Notes under the pieces: model-generated
Told to the model about the DNA's origin: nothing
Database searches by the model: none
Seen by the model: the letters and a program-made list of their open reading frames with translations, nothing else
Shown here: piece by piece, positions 1 to 6,138 of the stretch
Position numbering within the stretch: the stretch's first letter is position 1
Layout of the letters: the number at the start of each line of letters is the position of its first letter
Translations under genes and position numbers: made by a program
From: Actinomycetota bacterium
Lineage (GTDB): Bacteria > Zhuqueibacterota > Zhuqueibacteria > Residuimicrobiales > Krinioviventaceae
Direction: 5' to 3'
Assembly (NCBI GenBank): GCA_011682565.1
Contig: JAACEJ010000052.1
Coordinates: forward strand, 1 to 11,123
DNA length: 11,123 nucleotides

Positions 1-839
1 GGATCAAAATTTTCCGGGTTTTCAACAAAGGCTTTACGAATTTCAGCAGTCATCGCCAGCCTCAAATCCGTATCGATATTCACTTTGCACACACCGGTTT
101 TTACAGCCTCCGAAATCATGGCTTCGGGAACACCCATTGCGCCGGGCAATTTTCCACCATACTGATTGCACATATCAACAAATTCCTTCAAAACACTTGA
201 AGCACCGTGAAGGACAAGAGGAAAACCCGGAAGTCTTTTCTCGATTTCGTGCAAACGTTCGAAATCCAGTTTCGGCTCTGTCTTGAATTTATAAGCACCA
301 TGGCTGGTTCCAATTGCCACGGCCAGAGAGTCACACCCGCTGCGTTCGACAAATTCCTGCGCTTCATTGGGATTGGTAAATATGGCATCCTTTTCAGAAA
401 CATTCACATGTTCTTCTATCCCTGCTAATTTCCCAAGTTCTGCCTCTACGGGCACACCCCGGGGATGGGCATAGTCGACAACTTTTTTCACCAGGGCAAT
501 ATTTTCATCAAACGGAAGATGTGAACCGTCAATCATCACCGAACTGAAACCGCCATCGATAACATCTTTGCATAACTCAAAACTGTCGCCGTGATCCAAA
601 TGAACGGCAATGGGCAACCCGGACAACTCTAACGCGGCTTCAATCAATTTCATTAAATATTCATGCTTTGCGTAGCTGCGAGCTCCTTTAGAAATTTGCA
701 AAATCAATGGCGCATGTTCTTCCTCCGCAGCTTCAACGATCCCCTGAATAATTTCCATATTATTTACATTAAAAGCACCAATAGCATAACCGCCGCCATA
801 AGCTTTCTCAAACAATTCCTTTGTACTTACCTTCGGCAT
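1..839 (-). CDS. fba: Class II fructose-bisphosphate aldolase, 3' end beyond the window
   Basis: This enzyme reversibly cleaves fructose-1,6-bisphosphate into dihydroxyacetone phosphate and glyceraldehyde-3-phosphate in cytoplasmic glycolysis/gluconeogenesis, using a divalent metal. My translation of the visible part gives 279 residues and runs off the left edge with no stop. Class II landmarks appear in order: HLDHGD at 80-85 (catalytic Asp82, metal-binding His83), VEAELG at 131-136 (Glu134), AIGTSHG at 175-181 (His180, phosphate loop), LVLHGAS at 208-214 (His211) and NIDTD at 254-258. Family members are usually a little over 300 residues, so only a short C-terminus is missing. Two adjacent ATG codons (842-840 and 839-837) follow GAGAGGTGG; the second has the better spacing and is chosen. 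A sigma70-like promoter lies about 80 bases upstream, so the gene looks transcribed separately from the flagellar operon. A sister ketose-bisphosphate aldolase (for example a tagatose type) is possible but less likely. Confidence 0.93.
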   Translation of the reverse strand, partial: MPKVSTKELFEKAYGGGYAIGAFNVNNMEIIQGIVEAAEEEHAPLILQISKGARSYAKHEYLMKLIEAALELSGLPIAVHLDHGDSFELCKDVIDGGFSSVMIDGSHLPFDENIALVKKVVDYAHPRGVPVEAELGKLAGIEEHVNVSEKDAIFTNPNEAQEFVERSGCDSLAVAIGTSHGAYKFKTEPKLDFERLHEIEKRLPGFPLVLHGASSVLKEFVDMCNQYGGKLPGAMGVPEAMISEAVKTGVCKVNIDTDLRLAMTAEIRKAFVENPENFD

Positions 840-916
840 CATCCACCTCTCTATTCACAATAAAAACCAAATGTTATTAACCGGAACCCGCAATATTTTT
901 GTTGAAATTAAACTGG

Positions 917-947
917 CAAAATTAGCGATTATTTGTTCAAATGTCAA
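917..947 (-). promoter_or_regulatory. Probable sigma70-type promoter for the aldolase gene
   Basis: The minus strand reads TTGACA, 17 bases, then TAATTT, a perfect -35 box with optimal spacing and a good -10 box. The same stretch reads TTG, 20 bases, TAATTTTG, which also fits the TTG-N19-21-TAnnTTTG promoter of Bacteroidota-like bacteria. It lies between the FlgM-like stop and the aldolase start. Transcription would begin near 910 and give a leader of about 70 bases. I saw no strong terminator for the flagellar operon between 1001 and 948. Confidence 0.75.
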
Positions 948-1001
948 GCAGAATCTAAGGGAAGGATGTTTCGGTTTGAAAATTTTCAGACAGGTATCTT
1001 T

Positions 1002-1463
1002 TTATATTTGCAATAAATCCCTGGTAATCATATCCGCTACAGTCTTTTGCACAACGATTGATTCGTACATTCCTTCTGAAATCTGCTGCCTGATCTCATC
1101 AATTCTATCATCAGTCAACCCTATTCCATCAAGCAGTAATTTTTCGGCATCACGGTCTTTTTGAATCTTGGTTTCATCCTCGTTGGATGGCACGTTCACG
1201 GAAACAGGAACATCATCTTTATTCAATCGGCGAGAAGAAACAGGGCGTTTTCCCCCGTTCGTTCCCTCCGTTACAGGATATCTTTGATAATGATCAAGTA
1301 TTTTAGAAGGCTCACTTGAATGATCACCATGACGAGTAATTTCTATTCTGTCGTGATACTTATCTTTATCCGGTGAGATTTTTTCCTCTTTGCCGGGTGA
1401 GGATTTGCGTTTCTCCGGATCCAACGACGGCTTGAAATGATGACTTTCGGGTATAATTCTCAT
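1002..1463 (-). CDS. FlgM-like anti-sigma28 factor with a long charged N-terminus
   Basis: This 153-residue protein is probably a FlgM homologue, which binds and inhibits the flagellar sigma factor sigma28 (FliA) until it is exported through the completed hook. The C-terminal segment, roughly 119-150, reads like the sigma-binding helices of FlgM: DRIDEIRQQISEGMYES then VADMITRDLL, matching the family pattern of R-x-x-x-I-x-x-x-I-x-x-G-x-Y followed by a VA-x-x-hydrophobic helix. DRIEIT at 38-43 recalls the conserved D-x-V-x-[IL]-S motif near the N-terminus of many FlgM proteins. Residues 11-105 are rich in Lys, Asp, Glu, Pro and Ser and look disordered. FlgM is usually about 70-110 residues, so this one is long. 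The ATG overlaps the preceding stop in an ATGA arrangement, implying translational coupling. The assignment rests on pattern recognition of a short, divergent domain; a generic flagellar-operon hypothetical is the alternative. Confidence 0.65.
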   Translation of the reverse strand: MRIIPESHHFKPSLDPEKRKSSPGKEEKISPDKDKYHDRIEITRHGDHSSEPSKILDHYQRYPVTEGTNGGKRPVSSRRLNKDDVPVSVNVPSNEDETKIQKDRDAEKLLLDGIGLTDDRIDEIRQQISEGMYESIVVQKTVADMITRDLLQI

Positions 1464-1939
1464 TGTTGTTTACCTTCCTTACCCTTGTTATCCCAGGCTA
1501 AATGCTTTTTGCCGGTGACTAGCGTATTTGAAGCATAAGACTGAAGCGCTCTGGAACTCAACCGCGTATCCCTCAAGCGCTGCAACAGAGATTTTTGACC
1601 ATCTTCGATGATGCCGACAAGGGTGAGATATGACTCGGATACACGTTGAGCTTTTTCTCTCACTTGTCTGGCAAGATTCAGTACCGGTTCGTTGATTTTG
1701 TTTGTGCTCCGCCCGCTATAATCAGGCAAAATTTTCAAAAAGCTTTGATTGAATTTGACAAGCTGGTTCTCGAAAAGATTGCGCTGTTCAATAAGCGCGG
1801 GAAGACCAGACAAATCTCCCGCTTGCAGCTTGTTGATTATAAATTTATTTGACTCTTCCAGCATATCCAATTGATCGTCTCCATGTCTTAATATGGCATA
1901 CAGGGAATCATTCCGGGAGAGTTGTTTTTTTTCGGGCAT
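1460..1939 (-). CDS. FliT/FlgN-like flagellar export chaperone
   Basis: A 159-residue, largely helical protein without a signal peptide or membrane segment. Heptad-like helices surround ALIEQRNLFENQL (about residues 48-60), which resembles the L-x-x-L-I-x-x-R-x-x-L helix of FliT and FlgN chaperones. The later segment RLSSRALQSYAS recalls the C-terminal helix of FlgN-type proteins. FliT escorts the cap protein FliD; FlgN escorts the hook-filament junction proteins FlgK and FlgL. Position after fliD and flaG favours a FliT-like role, but the sequence does not settle which substrate is bound. An upstream in-frame TTG at 1963 would extend the protein by 8 residues into flaG. I prefer ATG 1939, which sits 7 bases after the flaG stop, with GGGAGG (1952-1957) upstream at a rather long 12-base spacing. 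Its stop overlaps the next gene's start. Confidence 0.6.
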   Translation of the reverse strand: MPEKKQLSRNDSLYAILRHGDDQLDMLEESNKFIINKLQAGDLSGLPALIEQRNLFENQLVKFNQSFLKILPDYSGRSTNKINEPVLNLARQVREKAQRVSESYLTLVGIIEDGQKSLLQRLRDTRLSSRALQSYASNTLVTGKKHLAWDNKGKEGKQQ

Positions 1940-1946
1940 ATTTCGG

Positions 1947-2315
1947 TCAGGCCTCCCGGTCAAATAAGAGACCGATCACATCCCGCATTTTAGACATAAT
2001 TCGCAATGTTTCTTCCGGCGGAATTTGTCGAATCACTTCACCCGTATCACCATTGATAATTTTCACAACCGTTTTTCCAGTCGATTTGTCTACTGAAAAA
2101 TTTAAATGTGAATTCATCGCCTGGGCAATCTTCGCCATTGCTTTTGTCGCCTGTTGAAGTTTGGCATCCGTCACTTTAATGTTTTGACCTTCAGATTTTC
2201 CAACATCTCGTTCGGTCTGAGTGGAACGTTCCTGGAGAAAACTCGCTTTGCTTATCCCGTCAACAGTTACATTAACACTCGAACGATTGTCTACCTCAAT
2301 TCCATCAATATTCAT
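1947..2315 (-). CDS. flaG: FlaG-family flagellar protein
   Basis: This 122-residue protein carries the diagnostic C-terminal FlaG domain. Residues 71-122 contain LNFSVDKSTGKTVVKI, then TGEVIRQIPPEE (91-102), then a final helix ending in GLLFDREA. The N-terminal 65 residues are polar and poorly conserved, as usual in the family. FlaG proteins sit beside fliD and fliS in many bacteria and affect filament length; their mechanism is not well defined. The start at ATG 2315 is preferred because AGGAG lies 8 bases upstream; an in-frame ATG at 2333 would place that ribosome binding site inside the coding region. The gene begins 28 bases after the fliD stop and ends 7 bases before the next start, in keeping with one operon. 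Confidence 0.9.
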   Translation of the reverse strand: MNIDGIEVDNRSSVNVTVDGISKASFLQERSTQTERDVGKSEGQNIKVTDAKLQQATKAMAKIAQAMNSHLNFSVDKSTGKTVVKIINGDTGEVIRQIPPEETLRIMSKMRDVIGLLFDREA

Positions 2316-2323
2316 TTTTATAG

Positions 2324-2328
2324 CTCCT
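2324..2328 (-). promoter_or_regulatory. Ribosome binding site deciding the flaG start
   Basis: AGGAG on the minus strand lies 8 bases before ATG 2315. This selects that start over the upstream in-frame ATG at 2333. Confidence 0.75.
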
Positions 2329-2343
2329 AACATAATAGTTTTA

Positions 2344-4155
2344 TTACCCTAGTATTTGTCCGACACTCCCAAGAATACTGTTAATTAAACTCCGTTCCTG
2401 ATTAACTTGAATAAATAAATTCTGCATTTGCGCGAGTTGCGCCCGATATTGATCTTCTTTTATGTTGAGTCTCTCTTTAAGTCGGTCAGACCTCGCATTT
2501 AAGTCGGAAATCTGATCCTGGATAACATCTTTGCGTTCATCTATAATACCATTGTCGGTTTCCGTGTATGTATACAATAGATCATATATTCTTTTGGCAA
2601 CCCCATTTGTTGTGTTAAAAAGCGCTGCAACGCCACTCGGATTCTCCGAAAGTTTGGTACTCAAGGTGGAGGTGTCACTCACCGAGGCATGGAGATCGGA
2701 ATCGAAAGTAATGCCAATTTCTGCCAACGTTGCCGGATCTCCACTGTCGACGCCCGAGACTTCTGCCATTACAATATTCATCAGCGAAGATCGCAGGCTT
2801 CGGAAAAGACTTTCACCGGCCAGGGCTGCCCTTGAATATGTTACGGGATTTACAGCCGTTTGTGTTTTCAAATAGTCGCTAACAGTGTTAAAAACTTTAA
2901 GAAAAGATTCAATATCCGAAGTGATGGATTCGGTATCTCGCGTTGCTGAAGCAGTAACAGAGCTTGTATTCGCATCCGTATAACTATCGTTTGCGACAGT
3001 TACCTGCTTTAAAGCAAATGTAAGATTATTTACGGTAAAAGTATTTGAAGATTTGGTAATTTCATTACCAGAATCATTGCTATTGATCGTAAATTTGGCA
3101 TCATTGCCAATACTTTGCGTGACTCCATTGAGTTTGAGGGTATTCGCCAAAAAAGTGCCTGTCACATCTTCAAATTGAATTTCTTCGCTTCCGGTATCAT
3201 TCGCAGTAATCGTAATTTTATCTAATGATTGATCGTAAAAAGCCGTGACATTTGCCTGGGAGGAATTGATATCGCTGATGATCCCATCTAATGTATCATT
3301 ACCCGCATCCCAGGAAATGGTTACACCGTTTATTTTAAAGCTGCCGGAATCAGAAGAAGTTAAAGAGTTATCGAAATTTGCTTTGTACAAAAGGACATCG
3401 CTCTGCACACCACTGGCATTAGCTGTGTAATCATGTTCAATAGCATCGGCAATGACCTGCCCTGTTGTTTCATCAGCAATCTTTGCTTGTGCTAAAAATC
3501 CATTGCTAACGGATTGTTTCATTTTTAACGTTACGCCTGAGGTATCACTCTCCATGACAAATTTATCTCGATTGTCATCGTAGTAAATATTTACTCCGGC
3601 GGTTGTATCGCTGTTAACAGCACTAATAAAGGCATCCACTGTAGCATAATCAGAGAGTGTAAACTCTACCCAACCACTGCCCGTATCAAAAGAAACCGTG
3701 CCTGTCGGTTCAACGTCAAAACCGGCGTTCGCCCAACTCAAACTGGTATCCAGACTGTCCAGGCCGGCGACTACTTGCGAATCACTGACTGTAGATGGCG
3801 CGGTATTCATCTGTGCCGTGCTTCGCATATTTGTAGAGGTTGCGAGTTGCCGAATGCGGAAAATATATGTTCCCTCTGTCGTTCCGTTTCCGGTGCTTAC
3901 AGTCAAAGCATCCGTATCGCTTGATGTGGCCTGCACAGCGCTGAAAGGCGATTTACTGGCATCAGTCTCAGATAAACTATCGGCTTTATCTTTAAGGCTT
4001 GAAAGCTGGCTTTTCAGTCGATCGAACAAAGCACTCCGGCTTTTCAACGAACTTATCTGACCATTCAATCGAATCAGCGGTCGGCGCTCGATCGACATGT
4101 ACTGCTGAATCAATGATTCAAGAGTACCCGAACTTCCTGTAGACGCAATATTCAT
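2344..4155 (-). CDS. fliD: Flagellar filament capping protein FliD (HAP2)
   Basis: FliD forms the cap at the filament tip and helps exported flagellin fold and insert. The 603-residue protein opens with a typical FliD N-terminal domain: SGTLESLIQQYMSIERRPL (9-27) followed by a heptad-rich helix to about residue 62. The middle is Thr/Ser/Asp-rich beta-type sequence with internally similar stretches and a flagellin-IN-like element (FTVNNLTFALKQVTV). The C-terminal domain includes the ESFLKVFNTVSDYLKTQT segment and ends in a long amphipathic coiled coil containing LNARSDRLKERLNIKEDQYRAQ, before the closing IN-SILGSVGQILG-like helix. Length is within the family's range (roughly 450-670). ATG 4155 has AGGTG about 8 bases upstream. 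It starts 27 bases after fliS. Like other FliD proteins it has no signal peptide, since export uses the flagellar type III system. Confidence 0.97.
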   Translation of the reverse strand: MNIASTGSSGTLESLIQQYMSIERRPLIRLNGQISSLKSRSALFDRLKSQLSSLKDKADSLSETDASKSPFSAVQATSSDTDALTVSTGNGTTEGTYIFRIRQLATSTNMRSTAQMNTAPSTVSDSQVVAGLDSLDTSLSWANAGFDVEPTGTVSFDTGSGWVEFTLSDYATVDAFISAVNSDTTAGVNIYYDDNRDKFVMESDTSGVTLKMKQSVSNGFLAQAKIADETTGQVIADAIEHDYTANASGVQSDVLLYKANFDNSLTSSDSGSFKINGVTISWDAGNDTLDGIISDINSSQANVTAFYDQSLDKITITANDTGSEEIQFEDVTGTFLANTLKLNGVTQSIGNDAKFTINSNDSGNEITKSSNTFTVNNLTFALKQVTVANDSYTDANTSSVTASATRDTESITSDIESFLKVFNTVSDYLKTQTAVNPVTYSRAALAGESLFRSLRSSLMNIVMAEVSGVDSGDPATLAEIGITFDSDLHASVSDTSTLSTKLSENPSGVAALFNTTNGVAKRIYDLLYTYTETDNGIIDERKDVIQDQISDLNARSDRLKERLNIKEDQYRAQLAQMQNLFIQVNQERSLINSILGSVGQILG

Positions 4156-4182
4156 TCTGAAACACCTATCTGAATGGCATTC

Positions 4183-4524
4183 TTATGCAGCTTTTAGATT
4201 TTGAATCGCTGAACTCCAGGTCTGACGAAGTTCATTGAGAATATCCAGAGCTTGATTAAACTCGCTCTGCTTAACAATTTGCAACAGATAATCATAGAGT
4301 TTAAATAAACCAGTTGCAACTTCAGCGTAATTAAAATTCAATGAATTAATAAGTTCGGACAAAGCGAGCGAAGCTCTTCCTCCGTCCTGTTTTTTACAAC
4401 CCAAAATTGCCTGATCATAGAGCAAAAGAACAAGTTTTTCCGGGGATGAAGTGAAAACCTCATTTTGTTTGTAACATTCCAATTTGCTATCCATTATACC
4501 CGCCTGGGGAAAATTCAATGACAT
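4183..4524 (-). CDS. fliS: Flagellin export chaperone FliS, short form
   Basis: FliS binds the C-terminus of flagellin in the cytoplasm and keeps it unpolymerised until export. Visible family features are CYKQNEVFTSSPEKLVLLLYDQAI (about 17-40), the SLNFNYAEVATGLFKLYDYL core (61-80) and the C-terminal LNELRQTWSSAIQ helix (96-108). The protein is 113 residues against a usual 120-135. By eye, about 13 residues are missing between the LLYD helix and the SLNF segment, shortening the second helical hairpin. The reading frame is intact and the other motifs are sound, so this looks like a natural variant rather than a broken gene. Start ATG 4524 has a very good AAGGAG ribosome site 5-6 bases upstream. 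It is separated from flagellin by a terminator-like hairpin, so it depends on read-through or its own promoter. Confidence 0.93.
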   Translation of the reverse strand: MSLNFPQAGIMDSKLECYKQNEVFTSSPEKLVLLLYDQAILGCKKQDGGRASLALSELINSLNFNYAEVATGLFKLYDYLLQIVKQSEFNQALDILNELRQTWSSAIQNLKAA

Positions 4525-4555
4525 GTTTACTCCTTGCTCTAGACCTTAAAACAAT

Positions 4556-4584
4556 GAAAACTGCGCGTCCAAAAGGGCGCGCAG
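4556..4584 (-). terminator. Terminator-like hairpin between flagellin and fliS
   Basis: On the minus strand, CTGCGCG pairs with CGCGCAG; after one C/A mismatch, CC pairs with GG around a TTTT loop. The stem is followed by TTTTCATTGTTTT. The GC-rich stem and short T tract fit a Rho-independent terminator that is probably incomplete, letting some transcripts continue into fliS and fliD. It starts 13 bases after the flagellin stop. Confidence 0.75.
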
Positions 4585-4597
4585 CATATTCATTTTA

Positions 4598-5836
4598 TTA
4601 ACGGAACAGACTTAAAATAGCTTGCGGAGAAGTATTTGCCTGCGCCAGCATTGCTGTTGCAGTTTGCTGCAGAATTCTCAGCTTAGTCTCCTGCAATTGC
4701 TCGTATGCCATATCAGCATCCTGGATCCTCGATCGTGCTGCATCCGTATTGACTTGTGCCACCATCAGTGTTTCTTCCTGGTAGGACAGTCGATTGACAT
4801 TTGCACCGATATATGACAGTGATTTGCTCACGTCACTAATCGCGTTGTCGATAGCTGTCATATACAAATTGGCATCGGCGTGCGAATCGACGCGGTTTGC
4901 GCCGGTGTAGGAAATACCAAACTGACCGGTTTCATTGCTTGCAAGACCGCTCAAAGAGAATTTAATTCCAACGCCGGTATCAAACGTAGCGGTTGCACCT
5001 GACGTTAAGGCAAAGGTCACACTTGTAGCTGTTGCTCCTGTACCGCCTGCGCCATCACCATCAGAATCAATCGAAACCAAAGTGCCGGCAGAGTTACGAA
5101 CTCTAAACGTTACCGTTCCACCGCCCGCGGCGACATCAGTTACCTCAACGCTATAATTTCCGCTGGAAAGTCTCGTCAATCCGGAACCAATTGTCGCAGA
5201 CGTTCCAAGACCGGCAACTGCAAAAAGCGATGGACTATAGCTTGTCGCCACACTCGCAGTATCGAGCACTTGAACACCCATACCACCTGCCGTATAGGCT
5301 GTAATGTTACTCAAACCGACAGTCGTCGCATCCAGCTTAAAACTGAGATCACTGTAGGTTACGCCGGCACCGGTCTGAAATGTAAAACCGGTGTTCAGGC
5401 CGGATCCGGACAAAAGTGGATTGCTGTTCCACTTTGCCTGTCCGACAATGTCGTTGATTTGTGCTGTCAGACTTTCCAACTCATTTTTAATAGCTGTTCG
5501 TTCTTCAGTTCCCAACGAATCATTCGCAGCCTGAGTCGCTTTGGATTTCATCTTTTGCAAAATATCGCTGACTTTTGTCAGGTTACCTTCAGCAATAGAC
5601 ATCATGTTTTTTGCATCACCAATATTATTCAATGCAACACCAAGTCCCTGGGAACGGACATGGAGTTTGGTGGCAATGGTAAAGCCTGCAACATCATCAG
5701 CGGCCTCATTAATCCTTTTACCTGTTGCCAGACGAAGAGAATGGATATTCATTCGCCGATTAATTGATGACAGAGAATTCAATGCCTGCAAAGCACCGAT
5801 ATTCGTGTTAATTCGAGACAGATACGCTTGTGCCAT
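4598..5836 (-). CDS. fliC: Flagellin, the flagellar filament subunit
   Basis: This 412-residue protein is a full-length flagellin. The N-terminal D0/D1 region runs about 1-140 and includes INTNIGALQALNSL (9-22), LATGKRINEAADDVAGFTIA (36-55) and the LNNIGDAKNMMSIAEGNL helix. The C-terminal D1/D0 region is about 335-412, with YIGANVNRLSY, ARSRIQDADMAYE and a closing helix ending in ILSLFR. The central variable part, about 160-320, is rich in Gly, Ala, Ser and Thr, a likely surface-exposed and possibly O-glycosylated domain, and contains DSDGDG (257-262), which resembles a calcium-binding loop. There is no cysteine and no signal peptide, as usual for flagellar type III export. ATG 5836 follows AGGAGG at 7-base spacing. 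A sigma28 promoter lies about 160 bases upstream. Only one flagellin gene is visible here. Confidence 0.97.
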   Translation of the reverse strand: MAQAYLSRINTNIGALQALNSLSSINRRMNIHSLRLATGKRINEAADDVAGFTIATKLHVRSQGLGVALNNIGDAKNMMSIAEGNLTKVSDILQKMKSKATQAANDSLGTEERTAIKNELESLTAQINDIVGQAKWNSNPLLSGSGLNTGFTFQTGAGVTYSDLSFKLDATTVGLSNITAYTAGGMGVQVLDTASVATSYSPSLFAVAGLGTSATIGSGLTRLSSGNYSVEVTDVAAGGGTVTFRVRNSAGTLVSIDSDGDGAGGTGATATSVTFALTSGATATFDTGVGIKFSLSGLASNETGQFGISYTGANRVDSHADANLYMTAIDNAISDVSKSLSYIGANVNRLSYQEETLMVAQVNTDAARSRIQDADMAYEQLQETKLRILQQTATAMLAQANTSPQAILSLFR

Positions 5837-5843
5837 TGTAAAA

Positions 5844-5877
5844 CCTCCTTGTTTTGTTCATGGGCTTCCTTGCCCAT
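5844..5877 (-). promoter_or_regulatory. Flagellin ribosome site with upstream GGA-loop hairpin, candidate CsrA target
   Basis: A perfect 6-bp hairpin (ATGGGC, loop AAGGAA, GCCCAT; 5860-5877) presents AAGGA in its loop. Downstream, the ribosome binding site lies in ACAAGGAGG, close to the CsrA SELEX consensus ACARGGAUG. The two GGA triplets are 21 bases apart, within the range bridged by one CsrA dimer. In Bacillus subtilis, CsrA represses flagellin (hag) through two leader sites, one overlapping the ribosome site. The hairpin and GGA motifs are visible; CsrA binding is inferred, and no csrA or fliW lies in this window. Confidence 0.55.
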
Positions 5878-5945
5878 TCGATCATTCGTGTTATTGAGTG
5901 AATAAAAACTGCCTGCAATACAGTCCTGCTATTTTATCCCAACTC

Positions 5946-5954
5946 TCACCTCCT
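5946..5954 (-). promoter_or_regulatory. Orphan Shine-Dalgarno-like sequence in the flagellin leader
   Basis: AGGAGGTGA is an exact complement of the usual 16S rRNA 3' end (UCACCUCCU). It lies about 110 bases before the flagellin start. The only start codons at workable distance are a TTG followed at once by a stop and a GTG overlapping the motif itself. It could act as a ribosome standby or pausing site, or be chance within a purine-rich run. Confidence 0.35.
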
Positions 5955-5997
5955 CTTCTCTTTCCCGCGAATTGTATTCTTCGGCTTTCATAAAATA

Positions 5998-6024
5998 ATA
6001 TCGACATAATGATCTATTTCTTTA
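5998..6024 (-). promoter_or_regulatory. Sigma28 (FliA) promoter for flagellin
   Basis: The minus strand reads TAAAGAAA, exactly 11 bases, then GTCGATAT. The flagellar sigma28 consensus is TAAAGTTT-N11-GCCGATAA, so the TAAAG core, the spacing and the CGATA core all match. Transcription would start near 5991, giving a leader of about 155 bases before flagellin. Flagellin genes are classic sigma28 targets, and a FlgM-like anti-sigma gene lies further down the same locus. Confidence 0.85.
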
Positions 6025-6138
6025 ATTTTTTTTACGATGAAATTTAATTTCTTATTTTGATTTAAAGCGTAGTATTCTGCTGACAGGAAATTTGCTAAAA
6101 GTAATCATTTTTGTTATTTTACAAAAAATAGAAAACAG

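Larger units (their letters stand above)
5837..6138 (-). other. Intergenic control region upstream of flagellin
   Basis: This 302-base gene-free stretch separates the second glycosyltransferase from flagellin. It holds a sigma28-type promoter (5998-6024), a predicted leader of about 155 bases with an orphan Shine-Dalgarno-like sequence (5946-5954), a hairpin (5860-5877) and the flagellin ribosome site (5844-5849). The part from 6025 to 6138 is very AT-rich. I see no convincing GC-rich terminator for the glycosyltransferase genes there, only a weak AT-only hairpin at 6108-6127. Confidence 0.7.

Noticed and set aside
1940..1963. An upstream TTG start for the FliT/FlgN-like gene
   Set aside because: It overlaps the end of flaG and would leave the GGGAGG sequence inside the coding region; the ATG at 1939 fits the operon spacing better.
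5270..5767. A 165-codon plus-strand frame and several other long plus-strand frames
   Set aside because: They lie opposite flagellin, fliD and the glycosyltransferases, lack ribosome sites and recognisable domains, and are antisense shadows of those genes.
5929..5991. A 20-codon leader peptide starting with an ATG at the predicted transcription start of flagellin
   Set aside because: It would need leaderless translation and its composition is simply that of a purine-rich leader. It cannot be supported without ribosome data.
6108..6127. TTTTTGT/ACAAAAA hairpin after the second glycosyltransferase as a terminator
   Set aside because: The stem is almost entirely A-T in a very AT-rich stretch, with no following T tract, so it is not convincing.
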